DNA of 9,705 nt from Betaproteobacteria bacterium (GTDB lineage: Bacteria; Pseudomonadota; Gammaproteobacteria; Burkholderiales; Gallionellaceae), in the NCBI GenBank assembly GCA_028871775.1, contig JAGWMH010000055.1, positions 1 to 9,705 of the forward strand, written 5' to 3'. The translations under genes were made by a program, and so were the position numbers. The notes under the pieces were generated by a model that ran no database searches, was not told the origin of the DNA, and worked only from the letters and a program-made list of their open reading frames with translations. Numbering within the stretch: the first letter of the stretch is position 1; every line of letters begins with the position of its first letter. Shown one piece after another: positions 1 to 5,725 of the stretch.

Positions 1-166
1 GGACAGCAACATCGCCATCCGCACACTGGTTTACTCTGACAACGAGATACGCTGCTGGGCGGGCGGCGGCATCGTGGCAGATTCCGACATGGCCGCGGAG
101 TATCAGGAAACCTTGGATAAGGCCAAGGGGATGCTGGAGTTGTTGCGGCGATATGGTGGTGAGTAA
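1..166 (+). CDS. pabB: Aminodeoxychorismate synthase component I (PabB), C-terminal end only
   Basis: The first complete codon is at position 2 and the frame ends in TAA at 164-166, leaving the last 54 residues of a protein that starts outside the window. The visible tail contains SNIAIRT, then AGGGIVADSD, then AEYQETLDKAKGML. This is the conserved C-terminal block of chorismate-binding enzymes (PabB, TrpE and isochorismate synthases). The form GGGIVADS followed by EYQET is closer to PabB as I remember it than to TrpE, which usually has GAGxVxDS. PabB with glutamine amidotransferase PabA converts chorismate to 4-amino-4-deoxychorismate in folate synthesis, in the cytoplasm. The PabB/TrpE choice rests on this short tail alone. 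No convincing terminator follows in 167-268. Confidence 0.75.
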   Translation, partial: DSNIAIRTLVYSDNEIRCWAGGGIVADSDMAAEYQETLDKAKGMLELLRRYGGE

Positions 167-268
167 AAATCTGCTGCGCGATTCGCTTGCTTTTCTGCAA
201 CCTCACCAGTACGCTTGTACATGGTTTGTTGCCAGGTTGTGCGGCGAGAACGTCGCATAAATTCCCCT

Positions 269-967
269 ATGATCACCCTACGTAAATCCACTGAGCGCGG
301 CCATGCGCACCACAGGTGGCTGGAAAGCTGGCACAGCTTTTCATTTGCCGACTATCATGATCCGACGCACGTCCGTTTCGGGTCGTTGCGCGTGATCAAC
401 GAGGACATCGTACAGTCCGGCGCGGGGTTCGATATGCATGGACATCGGGACATGGAGATACTCACCTATATTTTGTCCGGCACGCTGCGTCACCGCGACA
501 GCATGGGTCATGGCGAAGACATCCGCTATGACGAGGTGCAGGTGATGAGCGCTGGTACGGGTGTGCAGCATAGCGAGATCAACCCTTCGCCGGACGAGGC
601 GGTGCATCTGCTGCAAATCTGGATCATGCCGGAGCGGCAGGGCTTGACGCCGGGCTATCAGCAGAAGAATTTTCCGCTGGAAGAAAAGCAGGGGCGCTGG
701 TGCCTGCTGGCTTCGCCGGATAACGCGCAAGGCTCGTTGTTGATCCATCAGGATGCGCGCGTGTTTGCCGCGCGGCTGGATGGCGTGGAAACGCTGGATT
801 ATCCGCTGGCTGCCGGGCGCAAAGCCTATCTGCACGTCGCGCGCGGCAGCCTGAAAGCCAATGGATATGCGCTTTCTGCGGGAGATGGGTTGATGTATGA
901 GGATGAGGCGGTGGTTAAGTTAAGTGCTGCGCGGGAGGCAGAGGTGTTGTTGTTTGATATGGCATGA
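269..967 (+). CDS. Pirin family protein (YhhW-type, putative quercetin 2,3-dioxygenase)
   Basis: This is a 232-aa two-cupin protein, very close to the length of E. coli YhhW. The start at ATG 269 is chosen because the protein then begins MITLRKSTERGHAHHRWL, the usual pirin N-terminus. A longer frame from TTG 215 adds 18 residues with no family resemblance. The N-terminal cupin holds the pirin metal ligands at the expected places: His57 and His59 (HGHRDMEILTY) and His101 and Glu103 (GTGVQHSEINP). The C-terminal cupin (about 130-232) ends in EVLLFDMA, a typical pirin ending. Family members bind Fe or another divalent metal. YhhW has quercetinase activity in vitro, while other pirins act as redox-dependent protein partners, so the physiological role is open. 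No clear Shine-Dalgarno sequence precedes ATG 269. The 102-nt gap after pabB leaves it unclear whether the two are co-transcribed. Confidence 0.93.
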   Translation: MITLRKSTERGHAHHRWLESWHSFSFADYHDPTHVRFGSLRVINEDIVQSGAGFDMHGHRDMEILTYILSGTLRHRDSMGHGEDIRYDEVQVMSAGTGVQHSEINPSPDEAVHLLQIWIMPERQGLTPGYQQKNFPLEEKQGRWCLLASPDNAQGSLLIHQDARVFAARLDGVETLDYPLAAGRKAYLHVARGSLKANGYALSAGDGLMYEDEAVVKLSAAREAEVLLFDMA

Positions 968-976
968 TTGCCAAAT

Positions 977-1011
977 CAACACCGCCGGGCTGCCCCCGGC
1001 GAAGTTGTTTT
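977..1011 (+). terminator. Intrinsic terminator after the pirin gene
   Basis: A perfect 7-bp GC-rich inverted repeat, CGCCGGG (983-989) and CCCGGCG (995-1001), encloses a 5-nt loop. It is extended outward by CAAC (977-980) pairing with GTTG (1004-1007) across a small internal mismatch. A run of four T follows directly (1008-1011). It starts 10 nt after the pirin stop codon, so it most probably ends that transcript. The T-run is short, so efficiency may be moderate. Confidence 0.65.
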
Positions 1012-1032
1012 GGTCTGGAATTTTTATTCTTC

Positions 1033-1092
1033 GGGAGAGGGATAATCAACGATTTCACCCTCTCCCCAACCCTCTCCCGTAAAGGGAGAGGG
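1033..1092. repeat. Four copies of one 9-mer in alternating orientation between convergent genes
   Basis: GGGAGAGGG occurs at 1033-1041 and 1084-1092. Its exact reverse complement CCCTCTCCC occurs at 1058-1066 and 1070-1078. The inner pair 1070-1078/1084-1092 forms a perfect 9-bp hairpin with a GTAAA loop, and the pair 1033-1041/1058-1066 can form a second one with a 16-nt loop. The block ends 2 nt before the spoT stop codon, in the convergent gap with pirin. Very similar purine/pyrimidine-rich intergenic palindromes are scattered through many proteobacterial genomes. Here it could act as a transcript end or mRNA 3' stabiliser for spoT. No T-tract is present on either strand. Confidence 0.8.
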
Positions 1093-1094
1093 AG

Positions 1095-3218
1095 TCAAGC
1101 GGGCACACTCTTCACCCGCGTAATCCTCACCACTTCGGGTATCCCGCGCATGTCGCGCATCACCTTGGCCAAGTGCTGGCGGTTGCTGACTTGCAGTGTG
1201 AAATACAGCGCGGTGTAGTCGCCCTCATTGGTGAAGTGCACGTTCTCGATGTTAGATTCGGCCTCGGCGATGGCGGCAGCGACTTTCGCCAGTACGCCGC
1301 GCTGGTTGGCGACGATGAGTTTGATGCTGACTTCGAAGGGACGGCTGATATTCTTGTCCCATGTCACGTCCAGCCATTTGTCCATGCCGCCGCGCCCCTT
1401 GCGCAGCGAAGGGCAGTCGTGGGTGTGCACGATCAGCCCCTGCCCGCTCTTGATGACGCCGATGATGGGGTCGCCCGGAATGGGGCGGCAGCATTTGGCG
1501 AACTGCACCGCCATGCCTTCCGTGCCTAGAATGGTGACCACGCCGCTGGCTGGGTGGTGCTCCTGCGCGCCGGCTTCCCCTATGCGTGCAAGCTGGCGGG
1601 CAATGACCATGTTGAGGCGGCGACCCAGGCCGATGTCGGCCAAAATTTCTTCGCGCGATTTTGCCCCGCTGTCCTTGAGCAGCTTGTCCCAGTGGGCGCT
1701 GTCATCAATATCCTGCGGCTTCAGTCCGAGCGAAGAGACTGCCTGATGCAGCAGGCGTTCACCAAGCGCGGCGGATTCCTGAAAATGCATGGTGCTTAGA
1801 AAATGGCGGATCTGGCTGCGCGCCTTGCTGGTTATCACATAGCTCAGCCAGGCCGGGTTCGGCTTGGCATGCGGCGCGGTGATGATTTCCACGCGGTCGC
1901 CATTCTTCAGCTCGGAGCGCAGCGGTACCAGCTCGAAATTCACCTTGGCGGCCACACACCGGTTGCCGATGTCGGTGTGCACGCTGTAGGCAAAGTCCAC
2001 CGCCGTTGCACCGCGCGGCAGCGCGAGAATCTTGCCTTTCGGTGTGAACACATACACCTCGTTCGGGAACAGGTCCACTTTCAGGTGCTCCAGAAACTCG
2101 ACCGAATCAGCGCTTTCGCTCAGGCTCTCCAGCAAGCTTTGCAGCCACTGGTGGGTCTTTTTGTGCAGGTCGTTGATCGGTACAGGTCCGGATTTGTACA
2201 GCCAGTGCGAGGCGACGCCGGCCTCGGCAATCTTGTGCATTTCCACGGTGCGGATCTGCACCTCGATGGGTGTGCCGTATGGCCCGAACAGCGTGGTATG
2301 CAGCGACTGGTAGCCGTTTGCCTTGGGGATGGCGATGTAGTCCTTGAACTTGCCCGGAATGGGTTTGTACAGGCCATGCAGCGTTCCCAGCGCCATGTAA
2401 CAGGAGGGCACATCGTCCACCAGCACGCGGAATCCGTAAATGTCCAGCACCTGCGAAAAGGCCAGTGACTTCGCCTGCATCTTCTGGTAAATGCCATACA
2501 GGTGTTTTTCACGCCCATATACCTCTGCATTGATGTGATGCTCTTTCAGGCGCTGGCGCAGGGCATCCAGAATTTTGCCCACCACTTCGCGACGGTTGCC
2601 GCGCGCGACCTTGAGCGCCTTTGACAGCACCGAGTAGCGGTTGGGGTGCAGGTGCTTGAAGCCGAGGTCTTCAAGCTCCTGATAGATGGCGTTGAGGCCC
2701 AGACGGTTGGCGATGGGCGCATAGATTTCCATGGTCTCACGCGCTATGCGTTCGCAATTTTCGCGTGACATGGCTTCCAGTGTGCGCATGTTGTGCAGGC
2801 GATCCGCCAGCTTGATCAGGATGACGCGCACATCGCGCGCCATCGCCATCAGCATTTTGCGGAAATTCTCCGCCTGCGCATCCTCCTTGGTTTCAAACTC
2901 GATCCTGTCGAGCTTGCTCAAGCCGTCAACCAGATCGGCCACTGGCTTGCCGAATTCCTTTGCCACATCATTGGTGCTGATGGGGGTGTCTTCCACCACG
3001 TCATGCAACAGGGCGGCCATGATGGTCTGCGCGTCGAGGTGCAATGGAGCGAGGATGCGTGCGACGGCAATCGGGTGCGAGATGTAGGGCTCGCCGGATT
3101 TGCGGAGCTGCCCCTGGTGTGCGGATTCGCTAAATTCGAGCGCCTGCCGGATGTGCTCGACATCCTTGGGTTTCAGGTAGGTGGAACACTCCTGGAGGAG
3201 CGCTTCGGCGTCGGACAT
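1095..3218 (-). CDS. spoT: Bifunctional (p)ppGpp synthetase/hydrolase (SpoT/Rel)
   Basis: This is a complete 707-aa RelA/SpoT homologue (E. coli SpoT is about 702 aa). It makes and degrades the alarmone (p)ppGpp. The N-terminal HD hydrolase domain looks intact: His48, His72-Asp73, Glu76-Asp77 (LLHDVVEDT) and Asp139/Asn143 (LADRLHNMRT). The synthetase domain keeps Arg236 and Lys238 (YGREKHLYG), Asp259 and Glu319 (EVQIRT). The loop at 290-293 reads KFKD where bifunctional enzymes have RxKD, and not the ExDD of synthetase-only RelA. These support a two-way enzyme. The TGS domain lies at about 387-447 with His414 (YSVHTDIG), a CC motif at 576-577 (AKCCRPIPGD), and the ACT domain at about 630-705. 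ATG 3218 is the only sensible start because an in-frame TGA lies two codons upstream. No Shine-Dalgarno sequence is visible there. Last gene of gmk-rpoZ-spoT, the same order as in E. coli. Confidence 0.97.
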   Translation of the reverse strand: MSDAEALLQECSTYLKPKDVEHIRQALEFSESAHQGQLRKSGEPYISHPIAVARILAPLHLDAQTIMAALLHDVVEDTPISTNDVAKEFGKPVADLVDGLSKLDRIEFETKEDAQAENFRKMLMAMARDVRVILIKLADRLHNMRTLEAMSRENCERIARETMEIYAPIANRLGLNAIYQELEDLGFKHLHPNRYSVLSKALKVARGNRREVVGKILDALRQRLKEHHINAEVYGREKHLYGIYQKMQAKSLAFSQVLDIYGFRVLVDDVPSCYMALGTLHGLYKPIPGKFKDYIAIPKANGYQSLHTTLFGPYGTPIEVQIRTVEMHKIAEAGVASHWLYKSGPVPINDLHKKTHQWLQSLLESLSESADSVEFLEHLKVDLFPNEVYVFTPKGKILALPRGATAVDFAYSVHTDIGNRCVAAKVNFELVPLRSELKNGDRVEIITAPHAKPNPAWLSYVITSKARSQIRHFLSTMHFQESAALGERLLHQAVSSLGLKPQDIDDSAHWDKLLKDSGAKSREEILADIGLGRRLNMVIARQLARIGEAGAQEHHPASGVVTILGTEGMAVQFAKCCRPIPGDPIIGVIKSGQGLIVHTHDCPSLRKGRGGMDKWLDVTWDKNISRPFEVSIKLIVANQRGVLAKVAAAIAEAESNIENVHFTNEGDYTALYFTLQVSNRQHLAKVMRDMRGIPEVVRITRVKSVPA

Positions 3219-3230
3219 TTGTCATTGGCA

Positions 3231-3302
3231 GCTTGTAGCCGGTGGCTGGTAGCTCGTAGCAAAACCGGGGTGGCCACAAGCTCCAGACTACCGGCTCCCA
3301 GC
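3231..3302. repeat. Heptamer hairpin element A, filling the rpoZ-spoT gap
   Basis: The left arm is four tandem heptamers on the + strand: GCTTGTA, GCCGGTG, GCTGGTA, GCTCGTA (3231-3258). The right arm is four heptamers of the complementary kind: CACAAGC, TCCAGAC, TACCGGC, TCCCAGC (3275-3302). With 31-nt arms 3230-3260 and 3273-3303, I count 22 of 31 positions complementary across a 12-nt loop. The element occupies most of the 91-nt space between the rpoZ stop, 7 nt away, and the spoT ATG, about 12 nt away. It would therefore be transcribed within the operon mRNA as a long imperfect stem just ahead of spoT. It shares its architecture, but not its heptamer sequence, with the elements at 7393-7474 and 9424-9500. 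Confidence 0.7.
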
Positions 3303-3309
3303 TTGGTAT

Positions 3310-3516
3310 TCACGTCATCCCGCGGTTGAGAATTTCCAGCCCCACTTTGCCTTCGCTGATTTCGCGCAGGGCGATGACGGTGGGTTTATCCTTGCTTTCT
3401 TCCACCAGATAGCTGGCGCCGTTGGCCAGCTGGCGCGCGCGGTAGGCCGCAGCCAGGGTGAGTTCGAAGCGGTTGGGAATGCGTTCCAGACAGTCGTCTA
3501 TAGTAATGCGTGCCAT
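3310..3516 (-). CDS. rpoZ: DNA-directed RNA polymerase omega subunit
   Basis: The 68-aa protein begins [21 protein letters not shown], the conserved N-terminus of proteobacterial omega, and continues with the [12 protein letters not shown] helix and the ALREI segment. Omega binds the beta-prime subunit and helps fold and assemble RNA polymerase. In proteobacteria it also forms part of a ppGpp-binding site on the enzyme. It is shorter than the 91-aa E. coli protein, which is usual for betaproteobacteria. The ATG at 3516 sits 19 nt after the gmk stop and has a reasonable ribosome binding site, so tight co-transcription with gmk is likely. The spoT gene that makes its effector nucleotide lies directly downstream. 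Confidence 0.96.
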   Translation of the reverse strand: MARITIDDCLERIPNRFELTLAAAYRARQLANGASYLVEESKDKPTVIALREISEGKVGLEILNRGMT

Positions 3517-3522
3517 GGTGAA

Positions 3523-3530
3523 CCTTTCTT
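3523..3530 (-). promoter_or_regulatory. Ribosome binding site of rpoZ
   Basis: On the minus strand AAGAAAGG ends 6 nt before the rpoZ ATG, a normal purine-rich Shine-Dalgarno at normal spacing. It supports the chosen start and contrasts with spoT, which has no visible equivalent. Confidence 0.5.
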
Positions 3531-3535
3531 ATCAA

Positions 3536-4156
3536 TTATTGCGATGAGTGTTGCAGCTGGTTGATTAAATTTCGCTGGCGAACGAGTTGCCTGTCGCGGA
3601 TGAGTCCTGCGGCAACGGTGATGGCCTCGAGTTGCCGCGATGCCTCATCCAGCTTGTCGTTAATAATAACATAGTCGAACTCCGCGACATGCGCTATGTC
3701 TGCCTGCGCTGCGCGCAGGCGCTGGGCGATCACCTCGGCGCTGTCCTGCTTGCGCCCTTGCAGGCGCGCTTCCAGCGCTTGCAGCGAGGGCGGCAGGATG
3801 AAGATGCTGATGCAGTCCGGGAACTTGCGCCGCACCTGTGCGGCGCCCTGCCAGTCAATTTCCAGCAGGATGTCATGCCCGCTGGCAGTTTCCGCCTCGA
3901 TCCAGGATTGCGAAGTGCCATACAGGTTGCCATATACCTCGGCGCTTTCCAGAAAATCCCCGTTTTTTGCCATGGCCAGAAAAACCTCGCGGCTGACGAA
4001 ATGATAGTCCTTGCCATCCGTTTCGCCGGGGCGCGGCTGCCGCGTGGTGTAGGAAACCGATACGTCAATCTGCCGGTTGCAGGCCAGCAAGGCGTTCACC
4101 AGGCTGGTTTTGCCTGCGCCAGAGGGCGCGCTGACGATGAAAAGATTTCCGGACAT
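3536..4156 (-). CDS. gmk: Guanylate kinase
   Basis: This complete 206-aa protein has almost exactly the length of E. coli Gmk (207 aa). It phosphorylates GMP to GDP with ATP in the cytoplasm, feeding GTP and (p)ppGpp synthesis. The P-loop is at residues 9-18 (SAPSGAGKTS). The GMP-binding segment follows as SYTTRQPRPGE, then GKDYHFV and GNLYGTS, then LLEIDWQGA (Walker B-like) and the lid region with LEARLQGRKQDS. Downstream rpoZ and spoT run in the same direction, giving the classic gmk-rpoZ-spoT order. The ATG at 4156 is the first codon giving a family-like N-terminus. No strong Shine-Dalgarno sequence precedes it. Confidence 0.97.
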   Translation of the reverse strand: MSGNLFIVSAPSGAGKTSLVNALLACNRQIDVSVSYTTRQPRPGETDGKDYHFVSREVFLAMAKNGDFLESAEVYGNLYGTSQSWIEAETASGHDILLEIDWQGAAQVRRKFPDCISIFILPPSLQALEARLQGRKQDSAEVIAQRLRAAQADIAHVAEFDYVIINDKLDEASRQLEAITVAAGLIRDRQLVRQRNLINQLQHSSQ

Positions 4157-4357
4157 TGGATTTGATTATGTGGCTGACGTGTTAATCAGTGTGGAATAGC
4201 GGTTTAAGGTTTTGCCTTCTGCCATTGTGTGCAAACATTTTGCCGGCTGCTTTTGATTTTACCCAAACTTTTGCCGCAGGGTGTGTCGTGTGTGTTCGGT
4301 GCAGATTGTATCACCAACAAATTTCAGCAAGCCCAATCGTGAGCTTGCCATACCTAG
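4157..4357. promoter_or_regulatory. Divergent intergenic control region between gmk and the PhoR-like kinase
   Basis: This AT-richer stretch has no convincing gene. A perfect 6-bp inverted repeat TGATTA (4163-4168)/TAATCA (4183-4188), 14 nt apart, lies just upstream of the gmk start and could be an operator or a 5' UTR hairpin. The heptamer TTTTGCC occurs three times in the same direction at 4210, 4238 and 4269. I could not find a convincing gmk promoter by eye. I also see no clear PhoB-box direct repeats. Confidence 0.35.
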
Positions 4358-4385
4358 TTGTCCGCTGCCTGGCACACCGTATAAT
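4358..4385 (+). promoter_or_regulatory. Sigma-70-like promoter of the PhoR-like kinase gene
   Basis: A perfect -10 hexamer TATAAT (4380-4385) is preceded, after a 16-nt spacer, by TTGTCC (4358-4363), which matches four of six bases of the -35 consensus. Transcription should start near 4391-4393, leaving a 5' UTR of only about 22-24 nt before the GTG at 4415. Having its own promoter suggests that the kinase gene is expressed without a co-transcribed regulator gene upstream. Confidence 0.65.
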
Positions 4386-4414
4386 GCTGCGCATGACCTT
4401 AGAGACTATTTACC

Positions 4415-5725
4415 GTGTTTGATTTTTGGCGGCGTGCGCTGATTTTTCCACTTACCCTGCTTCTGTTCTCCCTGCTTTTGTGGGCCGCTGCCGGCGCCTT
4501 GCCTGCTGCCCTGTTTTTTGGCGTGTTTCTGCTGATGCGCATGGTCTTTCATCTGTACCAGCTCGCTTTGCTCGACCACTGGCTGACTGACCCCGATGCG
4601 CGTGTGGTGCCGGATGGCGCGGGGCTGTGGGAAGAGGTCTTTGCGCGGTTGAACAGGATGGTGCGCCTGTACCGCAAGGAGCGTGAACAACACGCCTCCG
4701 CATTGCAGCACATGGAGCAGGCTACCTCGGCGCTGCCTGAAGGAGTGGTCATCCTCGACGAGGCTGACCACATCGAGTGGTGCAACCCGCTCGCCGAGCA
4801 ACATTTCGGTCTGGATGGCGCGCGCGACATCGGCCAGCAGATTACTTACCTGGCGCGCCAGCCGGAATTTGTGCAGTACCTCTCCATGCATGATTTCAGC
4901 GAGCCGCTGGTGTTGCGCGGCGTGCGCCAGGACGGGCTGACACTTTCCATCAAGCTGATTCCTTACAGCGACAACAAGAAGTTGCTGATCAGCCGCGACA
5001 TTACCCATTTTGAGCGCATCGAAACCATGCGCCGCGATTTTGTCGCCAACGTATCGCATGAATTACGCACCCCGCTGACAGTGGTAAACGGCTTTGTCGA
5101 AACGCTGCGTGACATGCCCAGCCTTGAAAATGACACGGCGCGCCGCGCATTGCACCTGATGGGAGAGCAGACACAGCGCATGGAACGCCTGGTGGACGAT
5201 CTGCTTACCCTGTCAAAACTGGACAATGCGCTTAATGTCCTGCAGGAGGAGACGGTGGAAGTACCTATACTCCTGCGCGCGCTGTACCATGAATGGCACA
5301 CGTTGAACCGGGAGCAGCATTCATTGCGGCTGGAGTTGGAAAGTGACTGCGCTGTACTGGGCAATACCGCAGAGCTGCGCAGCGCTTTCGGCAACCTGAT
5401 ATCCAATGCCGTCCGTTATACACCGCAGGGCGGAGAAATCGTGTTGCGCTGGCAGGAACAGGAGGGGCAGCCGGTGTTCAGTGTGCAGGACAGCGGTCTC
5501 GGCATTGCGCCACAGCATATTCCCCGCTTGACCGAGCGTTTCTATCGCGTGGACCACAGCCGTTCACGCGAAACAGGCGGCACGGGCCTGGGGCTGGCCA
5601 TCGTCAAACACGTGGCAAACCGGCATCAGGCGCGGCTGGAGATCGTCAGTGAGGAGGGCAAGGGCAGCATCTTCAGTATTGTGTTCCCGGCCAAGCGGAG
5701 ATTGCCATTATCGGCGGCGAACTAA
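4415..5725 (+). CDS. phoR: PhoR-like membrane sensor histidine kinase
   Basis: The protein has 436 aa (E. coli PhoR about 431). Two hydrophobic segments at about 8-27 and 29-52 form a short membrane anchor with almost no periplasmic loop, as in PhoR. A PAS-like domain follows (about 95-195). The DHp H-box is FVANVSHELRTPLT with the phosphorylated His215. The catalytic domain shows the N-box NLISNAVRYTP (about 327-337), G1 DSGLGI (359-364), the F-box region ERFYRVD and G2 GGTGLGLAIVKH. PhoR phosphorylates PhoB under phosphate limitation through the Pst transporter and PhoU. No phoB, phoU or pst gene lies in the window, so the assignment rests on architecture alone. The start is GTG 4415, because an in-frame TAG at 4400-4402 excludes anything upstream. 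The ribosome binding site is weak (AGAG at 4401-4404). The stop overlaps the convergent gene by 4 nt. Confidence 0.85.
   Translation: MFDFWRRALIFPLTLLLFSLLLWAAAGALPAALFFGVFLLMRMVFHLYQLALLDHWLTDPDARVVPDGAGLWEEVFARLNRMVRLYRKEREQHASALQHMEQATSALPEGVVILDEADHIEWCNPLAEQHFGLDGARDIGQQITYLARQPEFVQYLSMHDFSEPLVLRGVRQDGLTLSIKLIPYSDNKKLLISRDITHFERIETMRRDFVANVSHELRTPLTVVNGFVETLRDMPSLENDTARRALHLMGEQTQRMERLVDDLLTLSKLDNALNVLQEETVEVPILLRALYHEWHTLNREQHSLRLELESDCAVLGNTAELRSAFGNLISNAVRYTPQGGEIVLRWQEQEGQPVFSVQDSGLGIAPQHIPRLTERFYRVDHSRSRETGGTGLGLAIVKHVANRHQARLEIVSEEGKGSIFSIVFPAKRRLPLSAAN

Noticed and set aside
176..194. Possible terminator after pabB (GCG/CGC followed by TTGCTTTT)
   Set aside because: Only a 3-bp stem with a 5-nt loop can form, too weak to call.
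215..268. Upstream extension of pirin from TTG 215 or ATG 221
   Set aside because: The extra residues are unlike any pirin N-terminus, while ATG 269 gives the exact family start and places the metal ligands at 57, 59, 101 and 103.
964..1218. 84-codon frame whose ATG overlaps the pirin stop (ATGA)
   Set aside because: It reads through the terminator and the 9-mer repeat block (giving the FTLSPTLSRKGRG string typical of translated repeats) and then antisense to spoT. No protein-like features.
1803..2468. 221-codon frame on the + strand opposite spoT
   Set aside because: It lies antisense to highly conserved spoT synthetase/TGS codons and arises from GC-rich codon bias. No recognisable domain.
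4189..4422. 77-codon frame in the gmk-kinase intergenic region
   Set aside because: It covers the promoter, lacks a ribosome binding site and shows no family features. Only the last nine codons (ATG 4393) were kept, as a low-interest note.
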